DNA of 64,000 nucleotides from Epiperipatus broadwayi (lineage: Eukaryota; Onychophora; Udeonychophora; Euonychophora; Peripatidae), in contig JAQFVV010012400.1 of assembly GCA_028023455.1 (NCBI GenBank), positions 16,795,490 to 16,859,489 of the forward strand, written 5' to 3'. The notes beneath the pieces were generated by a model. It worked only from the letters and a program-made list of their open reading frames with translations, ran no database searches and was not told where the DNA came from. The position numbers and the translations under genes are program-made. The stretch's first letter is position 1, and each line of letters opens with the position of its first letter. Positions 38,121-50,480 of the stretch are shown one piece after another.

Positions 38121-39047
38121 TTGATATAATAGTAGAAAATGTTTGTCAATCTTTCTTTTTGAATATTGTTCATTTTGTTTTTCAGTTTTTCTGAGGTCAG
38201 ATTATTTATTTATTTATTTAGAGATCCATAAATATTAAATTTTAACTTTGGAATCTATACAGAATGTGACAATTATAAATCACTTGCATTAAAGCATTTT
38301 ATGTAAAATCCTAATGATTATATTAAATGAAAGAATAAATATATAAATAAAAGAGCAAGTTGGATGTAGAAAGAACTGGAATAACATACATTTTATTACA
38401 AGAAAAATCTGAACATGTGCTCATACTTTGTTAACTTTAGAAGTTTTTTGATAGAGACTATATGAAAATAAAAGTTGATTTTTAACTAACTGGAAGAGAT
38501 ATAAAAAAAAGATTAAATCTCATGAAATATATTTGTTATTTATCTGGAAAGAGATAAGATCAAAGAAAGCTCAAAGGTCAATGTATAGATTGAGAATAAT
38601 TAACTTTAAATATACAGATGAAATAGTAATTTTTCAGTGATAAAGAAACATTAAAATAAGCACTACATTTGTTAAACAAATTAAAAAAATGGATTGAACA
38701 AAGAAATATATATTAATCAAAGCAAAAATAATATGCTTGGAAAACAAAAAATCAAAATGTATGAAAACTAAATTGGACACTATAAAAAGTTTTGTATATT
38801 CTATGTTGAAACTAGCTATTGTAATTTAGATCACAGGAAAAAATTAAAAATAGAATGTCCATAGCCAAAATTTGAAAAAGTAGAGAAATATAGTTTAAAG
38901 ATGAATTTATTTTACTATATAAAATAAATTTATGTGTAACAAATAAAAGTGAAATACTTTAAATTTAAAATCAAAACTTAAAGTGTTACATTCAGTAAAG
39001 ACATTGATATATTTTGTTGATTACTTATTATTATTTTTAAAACAGAC

Positions 39048-39150
39048 AAAACTCTCCATACAGTAGTGATACTAGATGGTATTACGGAGTTGTAGTACTG
39101 AATCTCAAAATTATAGTTTCTAGTCTGTATCAGTGAGGAACTAGCTATCT
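39048..39150 (+). repeat. Family A repeat, degraded 5' fragment
   Basis: gacaaaactctccatacagt and ctagtctgtatcagtgaggaac are recognisable family A sequence; the middle is lost. Confidence 0.7.
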
Positions 39151-40009
39151 TAATTTTTTTCTATGTAGTCATTGATTACTTTTGCTTACAATATATAGTT
39201 TTAGAATGTAGTTATAACGTGAATTACTGCTCTTAAAATAATCTAGAAGAATTATGGGATAGTTTGGTAAAAAAAAAAAACTTTCCAAAATTATATAAAA
39301 CTATTAATACCATTAATTACCAAAAAAGAAATACAAAATTCTTATAATGGATATATATATTGTCAGTTTAATTACTTCACTACATTAATTTTGAAAATAT
39401 TATATATATTAAAATATAATTTTTATATCTATCTGTATTTAAATATAAAAATATTTGGTTTTATTATCTTTTTCTGTAATTTACATTTTACAGAAAGTTT
39501 TGGCAAAATCTTTTCTTTTGAATAATGAAAAAATGACTATTTTAAAAATTGTTTTAATAATATCTTCCTGTTTTTTAAAAAATTATTTATAGTGAGTTAA
39601 AAGGAAGTTAAATTGTATCATCAAAGTAAATCAAAAAGTAGTTGGGAATATGATAAATCTTTGAAATAATATGACTAACAAATACTTAGCATGTAACATG
39701 AATGTTGCATTTCTTTTACAAATGTAATTTAAAATTTAAGTATCACCAACAATATCATATGGGTTTCTCATATGCTTTCAAGAGTAATTCACCTACTATA
39801 AGTTTGAATAATTAATGAACATAATATAGTGCTACAATATGTCATATTTCAGATAATTTCTATTCTTTGCCTTCTTCAATACGGATTAGAATTCAAAGCT
39901 GAAATCAATATATTTATGAATCTAACAGTAACCTTTTATTTCTTAAGAGTTTTTTTTTTCTTTTTAATTTCAAGTTACTAGTTTGAATAGTACTGAGAAG
40001 TAAAATGTG

Positions 40010-40130
40010 ATTGCTAGATGCATAAGTTCAATAGTTTTAGTTTGAATTCCAAATCTCAGTGATAAAGGCAAAAATCAGAAACTGGTTTTATAGCATTATA
40101 TCACTTGATATCTATCTATTATTCAAATTT
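40010..40130 (-). repeat. Possible family A fragment, highly decayed
   Basis: Resembles the minus-orientation segment around cagtgatgaaagtcacaaactagaaactag, here reading cagtgataaaggcaaaaatc then agaaactgg. The match is weak. A further scrap (agttttgcctgtttt) lies near 40690. Confidence 0.35.
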
Positions 40131-43100
40131 ATAGTAGAATGACTCTTTGAGTGAAAAAAAGAGAATTAAAATTAAATGATATTTATATATGGAAAAGAAA
40201 GGGAAGAATTATTTAAGCTTAATGAAAAACTGACAAATAATAAAATATAATTAACTGTTCCATATACTATTATTAAAAATTATATCAAGAATATAATGAT
40301 AAACAGTAGGTGTGAATATAGTCTAGCTCTGCACCTAATCTATTAATAATTTCATTTTAAACCGTTAACTCATGTCATAATACAGCTGGTTCAATAACTT
40401 CAAGAAAAGTAAATTAACATATATTATAATTTTTAAAATATTTTTTATATTATTTATATGCAACATAACTAGAGAATGATTTATTTCCATTCTTATACAG
40501 ATTAAAAATTACTTAAGAAATAACCCTCTGCCAAAGCCATTTCATTAATGGTGTATGGAAATTAATGCTACCTATCACTTAGATTCTGAAAATATCATTG
40601 ATTAATTTGTTGCATATAAAATCAGAAAAGTATCATTATAAAGATATTTTTTTGCATATTTCAGATTAAACATCACATGATCACCATATAGTGAGTTTTG
40701 CCTGTTTTTATATTTCAGATTATTAAGCCACCAATTATTGAACATCTATAAATTAATGTTTATTTATTTGTAATTTATTTTGATGAAATTTCTATGAGAG
40801 GCTATTGGAGAAGTGTTGCCAGAATTGTTTTACTTGTCTTTACCTATTTTAAAATAAATGGAGCTTCCAAATCCAATGTATTTCATGCTTATCAAATATA
40901 TAATCCATCACTGAGAATCAGCAGAGTATATTTATAAAGCAAGCATTTTTAAGATAAATTTAGTGCAAAATTTTGAACTGTTTCTTAATATAAATTTTGT
41001 AAATCAACTTAAAGAATTTAAAAATAAATCATAGCAGAATGGTTATTCCTTTTGGTATAGTTTAAGAATAAATGCAAAACAAAGCCAAATTTATATTTTT
41101 GGAATGAAAAATTATTAAAAAAAAAAAAGAACATTAAAGTTATGACATTGATAAGCAGTCATAAATAATTAAAATATTCTAACTTTTACATAAACATCTA
41201 TTCTTATTTTTAGCCATCTGATTTATAAAATATATTAATGTAATAGTTGTTTTGAAATTTTATTTGTTAAAGAAATAATTCATCTTATGTTGTGATTAAT
41301 TTGAAAGATTATTCTTTTTTTTTTTTTGTTTATTTAAATTATATAAAATATTACTTCTTTAATAATTGTTACCTAATTAATAATGTGAATTAGTAGTAGT
41401 ATTAACAGTAATATTTATTATTATTATTTATTAGGTTTAATGTTTGCCTACATTAATTAAATTCTCTCTTAAAATGTGTAGTATTTTAATTTTGATAAGA
41501 AGTGTTCAAACTTCAAAGTTTATTTCATTTATCAACATTATAAAAATAAAAAAAATTACAAAATGTAGTCTTACTGATAATATAGTGAGTAATTATAGAT
41601 TATTGTGTTAAACTTCATTTATTCAAAGAAAAGACAGGCTAGTCATATATATATAAATCCAATAAATTAAATTTCTATTTTTTTGTGTACAAATTTACTT
41701 ATCTTTTGAGTCATAATGAAGTCGTAGGCTTTATAAAGGAAAAGTCAATCTTTTGTGGCAATGATTCACTCTAAAATATCAATTGTCCAAAATATCAGTG
41801 ACTTCCTGAATTGCATATCAAATTTAATAACAGATACTGTTTCATTTGTGATATTGAAAACATCTTTAATGATTAATTGGATAAATTAATAATATCAGGA
41901 AATTACAGTCAAGTGAATGTCTATGCTAATTAGAGAATTTGATCTTATGAGGTATCTTTTCTAGGAATGAATGAAAAGGATTTGAAATTTAATCTTAATG
42001 GAATATATTAGAGGTTTTTATAATATTAGAAATCTTAAAATAAAGAAATTAATGATGTTTATGTTATTTTTAATAACTTAATATTACTTCAAGATCAATT
42101 AATTATTAAATTCCCGTGTTTGATATGTTAAATTGCTTCAGCTAAAAGAAAATGATGTAGTAACCTGAAAATTAATAAATATTATTCAGTAACTAAAATA
42201 TCCAATTTATCAAAAGTAGAACTCAGTTATATGGGAAATGCAATAGCAAATAGGCTTCAAAAAGTTTTTTTTTTTTTAGCAGAATATGCTTCATATTTAA
42301 TGAGATATTGTAATGGAAAATTTAGGGTTTTAACATTTTATCTAAAATTGATGAAGATAACTGATTTTATCCACAAAATATATTAGAATGGCAGAACACA
42401 CTCATGTGTTGCAATTGAATGGTTTACACATTGAATCCTAGTCCATGATCATGGAATATAAGAATAATTAAATATCTTTGGCAACTTCTAATACATCAAT
42501 CATCATAGAAATATTCGTATATCAAACAGACTTTGCCACCAAGTAATGATGAAGATCGTGTTGCTGTAGAAACAATTAGTGAGCTAAAATTATGACAAAG
42601 GTCATTATATTCATAAGTTTTTTGATTACAAGATGTCACTAAGCTTTGAAGGTAACAGAGATCTTTGGTGATAGAAATAATATGCTGTGTTTAGCAACAG
42701 GAATTTATTTAGGTTAGATTTTTTTTTGCCCTTTTATTACAAGGAATTTTATATAACAAATCAAATATCAAATGATTATTGAAATAGATTACTAATGATC
42801 TATTTTTTGAATTAAAAAAAAATAAATTAATTTATTAGAAATGTATATATTGAATATTTTACTTCTCCCAAAATGCTTTCTTTTCTCTCTTTTATCTAAT
42901 ATGTTGAAAAGCTTAAACAATTTATTCAAATCTTAAAGATTTCTGGATGGATTTTTCAAATGAGAAATGAATTTTAAAAAAATATTATTATTTCTTTCTG
43001 ATCAAATAAATGCAATTATTGTATTTAACCCACTGTTTTGGTGAAAATATCAATTTTGAGAGAATTGACCTAGAAATTTGTGGGAATATCTGTAAAATTT

Positions 43101-43451
43101 GTGCATAAATACTTTTCTATTAAAATTTAAAATTTCAGTCAAAAAAAGAAATTATAATTATATGATATATAAAAAAAATTAATCTTTTCACTTTTTTTTA
43201 ATTAATCATCTATATTGAATCTTAAAAATTTTTTTTTATATAATCATCAGCTTTTATTTTGAATTTCCTTATCATTTATCCAGAATTCTACAATCTATTT
43301 TTATATTTTTTGCCATCCAGTATTACTTTTCTTCATTTAATATTTCTGCATCATTTTATTAATTATTTTTTATTTATTGTTCATTTCTTTTTACTCTCCA
43401 AAAATTTAATCTAATTTCTTCCACTCGTAAATTAGAACTAATATATATATC

Positions 43452-43560
43452 ATTCAAATTTGCAAATGTTTGTCTGCATAACGGAAGTGGTTTAATGCTT
43501 AATACTCTTTTGATGAAGTTCATCATACACAGATGAACAAACATTTGCAAATTTGAATTA
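43452..43560. repeat. Short perfect inverted repeat
   Basis: attcaaatttgcaaatgttt (43453 on) is repeated inverted at 43538-43560 (aaacatttgcaaatttgaat), with a ~60-bp loop. Isolated; possibly the ends of a tiny MITE. Confidence 0.7.
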
Positions 43561-46500
43561 CAAATATAAATAAAAGAAAAAAATCATTATTTATATATAA
43601 CAATGTCTAACACTAGATAAGCATTTTTTATAAACAAATATCATGACAAGTTACATTGACAATTAACCAACCATTCCATTAAGCATTATTTATGGGTACA
43701 TTTTTATTTGTATATTTGGTGGAACTTTGATGGTTACTAAAAGCATTGGCAATTAATGTTATCTTATAAATTGAAATTAGAATGTTAGGCAATTTTGCCA
43801 TTGTAGTTTTCAGCTTACTAATATATTCACTCTTATTGCTATAGTGTTTTATTCATTGTCTGTTTATAATCTTTTTGTGGAACATAAGAGTAAGTTTAAC
43901 ATCTGGCTGAAATATGCAAACCATTCTTGAGGTAAGACTTTTTACATTTTTTAATTATTTTTTTTTTAAATTAAGGGCAGCAACTTGAAAATTTACAATC
44001 CATATTTAAAATATGTGATATATCATTATAAGAATATATCACATCATGAAGTTGGATAGTAATTGTTTTTTTTTGCTTTGCAGACAGATTTTTCAAATCC
44101 ACTGTACATCAAGTATATCTTTTACCTTTTTCCTAACAATAATATGATCAGCGAAGTATTTCAGATACAAATATTTATTTTTCTGCAGCTGTCAGCCAAC
44201 AATATGTTGTTGATATAGCACATATCTTTATAAAATATTATAAATTGTACAGTTGAAAATCTTTTAACTATCATTATTTTATAAAATCTTCAGACTTAAT
44301 CAGTGATCAGTGCAAAAGCATTAATAGTAAAATTCATAAATAAATAAAAAAGTATATTTATTGGACAAAATTGGTATGCACATTCTAAAACAAAAGACAT
44401 AAAATGTTTGTCCTGATTGATTAAAGCTTTAATATGAAAGTTATCTTTGATGCAGGCAGCCCTTAAAATCCTTAAACATCGAGATCACTAAGCATATTTG
44501 TATAAGACATTATAAGAATAGTGTGTAAATTAAGGCATCAAATTAAAAATGTCCTTTCTGTTTTGTCTTTTTTTGTCTAATTTTCTAATCATGAGTTAAT
44601 GAATTCTTTTTTTTTCCTTTTTTTTTTTTTATTACAATGAAACAGGCAAATAATATAAACAACAAAGTGTTATATACAGTCGACAATCACTATATATAAT
44701 TCTTACTTGAAATTAGATCAAAATATAACTATTGTATATAATTAAAAAAAAAAGCATAGCATATTATGAAGAGAAAGGAAATTATTATTTTTGTTTTTCT
44801 TCTGGTACTTTAAAATACATTACCATATTTTTAATTGTTAAATAAATTGTGCACACTTGAACATCTTATCAAAATTGTTTATGCAAATGTGTTGTAGTGC
44901 CAACAGTAGATTTGACATATTAATTTATTGTCCTTATAAACATTTTACATGAAAATTGCTTCATTTTTCTTTTCTTTATTCTTTCAGTTTTAAAATTCTG
45001 TTTAATTAAACTAAAATAAGAATTATTATTAAATTAATTGCATCATTTAAATTATTACATTTTTCTTTCTATACATATATTTTAAATTTTTTAAGGTTAT
45101 TGACAGAATCATATAGTAGAGTTATAACCAGTTTTTGATCATATATTGATGAATACATTTTTTTAAATCTTTGGTCTGAATCAGTTTTAATACTAAATAT
45201 TTCAACTTGATAATCAATATTTCAATTGGAAGATATAATACATGGTCAATAACTTTTTGGACACATTATGTTCTTTCATTCACCAAGAAATTGAATTTCA
45301 AATACATGCACAGTTTTTGTTTTATTTTTGAATAGCAATTATGAATAAAAATTGAACATAGATTTTATTTTTACTTTTTGTTTATGATAGCAAATTCATT
45401 TCATTTATTTATAGTTTGGATGATTTATTGATAAAATTGAAATCTCTTATTTTTTTTGTAATCTTCATTATGAGTCTATGTATTGGTTATTTATTTAGTG
45501 TATACATTTTTTTTTTTACATAGCTTAACTATTAACAAAATATTCTGTAGAGATTTTAATTATGAAAGAAAATTGGTATGGCAGTATTAAGTCCCAATTC
45601 TGATAGATTTAGCAGTCAGTAATTGTGTGAATCATGGTTTGCATTTGTCCATATCTATATGTATAATAGTTATCTGATTCTTCTAAATTTATTGACTAAG
45701 CTCAGCTAGCTTTACTATTGGATTTGGAAAAACAAATTTGTTTGACACCTTATAAGAAGTCCATTTTTTAATATCATAATTCTTCTGTTGTAGATTCTTT
45801 GTAGAACATCCAGAAAGGAAATCTTGTTTTGAGATGAGTCTTGAGTGATGAAACTATATTTTAAGTAATTGGTAAATTCAGTCTACTTGACAGCTTTTTA
45901 TATATTTTCTTAGAAATAACTTTTCTTCTGATATCTAATGGACGAATGTATGGAAGAATAAGAAGTCATTGCAAAAGAATAAACTTGAAGATACCGGTTA
46001 ATATTTTTTAATAATATTAGGGTATTCACAAGTTTAGTATAGGCATTTTTTCTTCATTATAGGGTCACAGTATTTATTAATAGAATATTCTAATGTTAAG
46101 GAAGCTGTCCCTAAACCAGCTTTCCAAATTTAGAAATTATTTTAAAAACCTGTATCCAGATTACTAGATGTATTTCCGTTATTTAAATGTAAAGTTAAAC
46201 ATATTGTTTTATATATGTGTGTATATATTATATGCTTATAGATAAGTGTTAATATATATGCATAGTATTATATATTTATGTATCCATAGAAATATCTAGC
46301 ATGGGTACTTGAATGTGTAAATGCATAAGATATTTGAACACAATGTATATACATATCTTTAGATTACAGAAATTAAATACTTTTTTCTCTTAGTTATTAT
46401 TTAATCAGTATTGGCTTATTCAGAGAATGAGAAGACTGATAAAAAGTACAGCTGCTGAAGTGCTATCTTTTTGTAATAACCAGAAATTTATTCTGTAAGT

Positions 46501-46670
46501 TTGTGTATATATATATATAACATTGATAAATATAAGTAATTATGTAATTTTATGATATGAAAAATGGAATAGAAAACACTTTTAATTATAATATTGATTT
46601 CCTTGGTTTTTTGTTTCTGTGAATATATAGTAGATAAGATTTTCTGTATGTAATAGCATAGATATAAATT

Positions 46671-46804
46671 GTTCATTAAATATTTTTTTTCTCATGTGTC
46701 ATAGCATCAGCCAGGAAGCACACCCGCTAACCCGGGATAACTGCTTGTAAAGCAGCTGTCGCTGACCTCTCGACCACCAATGCTTGACTGTTCATTAAAT
46801 ATTT
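46671..46804 (-). mobile_element. Minimal tRNA-derived SINE with 15-bp target duplication
   Basis: Perfect flanking repeats gttcattaaatattt (46671-46685 and 46790-46804) bracket a 104-bp insert. Minus strand: leader agtcaa, gcattggtggtcgagaggtc, anticodon-arm-like agctgctttacaagcagtt (7-base loop tttacaa), gcgggtgtgcttcctgg as decayed box B, ctgatgc, tatgacacatgag, poly-A. Confidence 0.92.
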
Positions 46805-47289
46805 ATTGTATTTCAAACCTAAAAATAAGAAAAAAAATGTTATGTATATTAGTGTATGCTAGATATACAGGTATATTCTCTTATTGATTCATATTTGTTG
46901 TGTACATTCTAAAAATATGTTTTAATATTTTTTACATTATTATTGCTCTTATGGTTTTCAGTGATTAAATTTTTAATATTCTCTTTTTTTTTAAAAAAAA
47001 AAAAATGTTGTGGGAACTCTGATGCAATTCAACATATATATATATAAAGTCTGTGAGTGCATCTAGATTCATTTTAAAACTTCATTTGTATATCTTTTTT
47101 TTTCTTGTTACATTACTTTTTTCATTGCTTCTCATTTCATTTAGCTATTATAATTTAATCAAATCATATTTTTAACTAATATGAGAACACTTTTATATAT
47201 GTAACAATGAAAATAATAAATATAATGGTAATTAAATATTATATACATTGAAAAATAAAGGTGTTGGTAAATTGCATTATAAAATTTGT

Positions 47290-48464
47290 TATTGATTTTT
47301 AAAATTTTTTTGATGATAACACTTTTTTTGAAGATGGATTTTATAAAATATCTAAAGATTGGCCTTTGGGTCTGCCTGTTGTTGCACAAGTTTGCAATTT
47401 TGTTTTGTCTACATATGTGTACTTTTAAGGATATTAAAATTTTCAAAAGATATGTGAATGTAATTGCGTGGACATATCAATACTATAAATTTGTTTGTAG
47501 TGAAGTTAAATAATTTGAAGGGCTTTAAATTAATTATTGAAAAAGAATAGAACAAAAGTATTAAGTATTTGGATGCATTTATTACAAGAGATAATAGTAT
47601 GTTAAGTTATAAATTATTAATCAAACTATTGCAAAAAAGGAAACATATAAATTGTAAATCAGTAGTATCAATTATGAATAAGATGGCAAGTTTTAGATCT
47701 TTCTTGTTTCATAATGAAAAATTATGTCATTACCAATGTGATAAATTAAAAAATATTGAGATATTTGTCAAAAAATTGCTTGAAGTTGGTTATAAGACTG
47801 AGCAGATTAATAATATCTTATGTCAATTTAAAAAGAGTTTTAATGATTTAAAGGAGTTGGAAATTGATAAAAAATGGCTATCTATTCCATATATTTCGAA
47901 TGCTAAAGTGAAATTTTTTAAAGATATATATAAGGATGTATTAAATGTTTCATTTTGTGTTATAAATAACTAAATAACATTAATAAGTTAGTGAATAATT
48001 CTAAAAGTGTCACACCTGTCAAACAAAAATAATGTTGTGTATCAGATTTTTTGTGGATGTATGTCTTCGTTTATAGGTGAATTGAAGTGAAGTGTTGTGA
48101 AATAATTAAAAGAGCATGAATTGTTATAGAAGTGTGTGAAAAGTAAAAATAATAATGAATTTAATGACTGCTTGTTTTCTTGGATCATGAAAGGATATGT
48201 AAATATAAATTTAAGTGTTTTTTTTTTTTTTTTTTTTTCTTGCGCGGGGGGGGCCGCCCCCCCCCCCCCCCCCCCCCCCTCCTTCTTGCTGGGGGGGCAA
48301 TAAATTTAAGTTTGATTTTGAAAGTGTTAAGATTCTTCATGAGGAGAGAAACCATAAAAAAAAAAAAATTTATGGCGGCAATTTTAATAAATAGAAGTAA
48401 AATGAATATCATTAATAGACAAACTGCTAATATTAAAATTCGGGATTCATGGGATTTGAGTTGA
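47290..48464 (+). pseudogene. Penelope-like element: RT C-terminal part and GIY-YIG remnant
   Basis: Plus strand. ~47350-47510 reads, in shifting frames, WPLGLPVVAQVCNFVLST (family 'GLPMGSP.SP.LAN..M') and FKRYVN (family '..RYVDD'). INLFVVKLNN/FKLIIEKE leads into the 134-residue block 47569-47973: YLDAFITRDNSMLSYKLLIK (family 'FLD..I....N.L...VYRKPT') and WLSIPYISN (family 'PY..G.S'). After stops, 48310-48464 gives RRETIKKKKFMAAILI, then NIINRQT..IKIRDSWD, like the end of the GIY-YIG nuclease of Penelope elements. The nuclease middle is interrupted by the insertion at 48217-48299. Confidence 0.78.
48205..48311. mobile_element. Poly-T/poly-G/poly-C insertion with 12-bp target duplication
   Basis: Perfect direct repeats ataaatttaagt (48205-48216 and 48300-48311) bracket 83 bp made of a ~22-base T tract, cttgcgcgggggggg, a ~22-base C tract, tccttcttgct and ggggggg. 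T tract, length class and target duplication resemble the minus-strand tRNA SINEs of this window, but the tRNA body is replaced by homopolymers. Confidence 0.75.
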
Positions 48465-49189
48465 TAACATTTGCTTCCATTATATTTTTGGAATTTAACG
48501 GTAATGAGAAAAGGTTAAGGAGTTAACCAAAAGTATTTCTGTGAATTGAAAGACTGTATATAATAATTAATTTCTGTTATATTTATTATTTTTATTGTTT
48601 TTACAATAGTTTTTAATTAATGTATATTTTATTTGGGTGTATATATATATATATATATAGTTAAATACAAGATATCTTATATAAATTCATAAGTGTTTAA
48701 TTCATTTGATATAATTTTCTAACATTTCATTAATTCAACATTTTTATTTTTTTAGTATATGTAATAATAAATTTATAATAATATGTTTTATGTATGTAGA
48801 TTCTACTAGAATAAAAATGAAATTAATTCAATGGAATTATTGTACTCAACAATCACTTTAATGCTTAAATGTCATTTGGTCTCGCAATTAACTCATTAGA
48901 CAATTATTATTGTATTGAATATGTATACATATAAACACAAGTATATAATTAATTAACTTTGCAAATTCAAAATAAAAATTAAAGTAAGAGTTATTGAAAT
49001 ATTGGATATACCTTAATCTTAAAAATCAATAGTTATTTTTTCTGAGCATTGATAAAATGTGGCATGGTATATAACTTTGAGATGACAACTTTTAATGATA
49101 TATCTATTTTATCTACTCATTTCAGTTTGGACAAAGATATCCACTACTTTCAAGGATTTGTTGAAAATATTGATCCTTGTCATAGATAA

Positions 49190-50480
49190 ATGATTATCAG
49201 AGACTTGCTGTGGTTTTAAGAATCAAGAAGCATTATAGACATGATTATTGTTGCCAAGAACAAGAAAAGAGTTGGAACAAAAGCGTGATTTATATATTGC
49301 TATTATTGTTTTGGTCAAGGCATTTGATGCAGTTAATGTGGCATTATTTGAAATTAGTTGTTTGTTCACCAAAATTTGTTCATATTATACAACTTCTATA
49401 TGATAAAATGAGTGTTATAGTCTGATGATAAACAAAAGGTTGTGTCCGTGTACTCGATTTTTATGACATTTATCTTTGGAACTATTTATAGGCAGTTCTA
49501 TAAAATAGGGATCAAAGTGCATTATAAATTTGATAGTGGAATTTTCAATTTGATATGATTGAAAATGAAGACAACTTCACTTTCTTGGATTCTGGATTTA
49601 CAATATGCTGATGATTGTACTATTTTTGCCAGTTGAAAAGAGGATTTAGAGAATGTATTCAATATTTTAAATGTAAGAAATAAAAATTTGATTTAAAAAT
49701 TAAGTTTAATTTTTAGCCAATGATGAAAAATCCTCAGCAGTTTTTTGCTTGGATGGTTATCAAATTGAAAATAAATATCTTGGTACTTTTATGAATAGAA
49801 AGGCAGATTTGTTGAGATACAATATAAACTTCAATGTGTTTCTGTTACTTTTAGCAAGTTATTTCACTACAAGGAAATAACTACTGCAACTAAGTTAGTT
49901 GTGTGTCAAGATGTTATTTTATGCAATTTATTGTATGGAAATAAGTCTTGGACACTATTGGCACTATAAAAGCCATTAGAGAAGTTTTATTTAAGAACCA
50001 ATTAGTATATTCTTTAACTTGCAGGGTGTGATATTATAGAGTCTGCTAATGTAAAAAGGCATCTTCATTGGATTGTAAATGTAAAATAAATGAACAATAC
50101 AAGACTTCCTAAAAGAATATTTTATGGAGAACTTGAGAGAAGTAGGCTCCATTTATATTATAATAATTATCTCAAAGACATTCTGAAGAAATACAATGTC
50201 AATTGTTTCAAGATATGATAGGAAATAGAATACATTAGAGAGGTATAATTAGACATAGTGTTGAAGTATCTCAGAAAAAAAGTTTTCTGAAGAAATTAAA
50301 AAAATAGCATCACAAAATGTCAAATAAATGAATGGGCAATGTATTCTATATGTGGACATATCTGTGATTCATGGACTGGTTTGTATAGAACAGATTTTCT
50401 TCTTTTTTCTTCTTCTTGGAGTTAGAAGGCCATACTTGATAAGAATGACTGATATATGCATGATATATAACTGCAGTTAT
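49190..50480 (+). pseudogene. Decayed LINE reverse transcriptase and C-terminus (family L-x)
   Basis: Ordered motifs on the plus strand: DLYIAIIVLVKAFDAVN (~49282; first catalytic Asp), PKFVHIIQLLYDKM (49370), QYADDCTIFAS*KEDLENVF (~49598; catalytic ADD), IKYLGTFMNRKADLL (thumb, Y-LG), CNLLYGNKSWTL (family 'LLYGSE.WTL'), SANVKRHLHWIV, RLPKRIFYGEL, then SICGHICDSWTGLYRT (family C-terminal 'C..CGR.C.SRIGL'). A 3' tract with tcttcttggagttagaaggc ends the element; a similar tail scrap lies at 55660-55740. Many stops and shifts. Confidence 0.78.

Larger units (their letters stand above)
38121..46670. other. 8.5-kb AT desert with only repeat scraps
   Basis: Apart from family A scraps (39048, 40010, 40690) and the 43.5-kb hairpin I see no gene. 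A (TTTA)n run lies at 38202-38221. Around 44160 the minus strand reads KYFADHIIVRKKVKDILD, which could be a mutated RT ADD box but stands alone. Many homopolymer runs. Confidence 0.5.

Noticed and set aside
44140-44190. Possible RT box KYFADHIIV on the minus strand
   Set aside because: Second catalytic Asp is His, and no neighbouring RT motif could be read.
47569-47973. Novel host gene of 134 codons
   Set aside because: Its motifs (FITRDN, SYKL, IPYIS) and flanking frames fit the C-terminal RT region of a Penelope-like element.
48180-48464. Proline-rich ORF across the C tract
   Set aside because: The PPPPPP run is translated homopolymer in an insertion; the flanking peptide belongs to the Penelope remnant.
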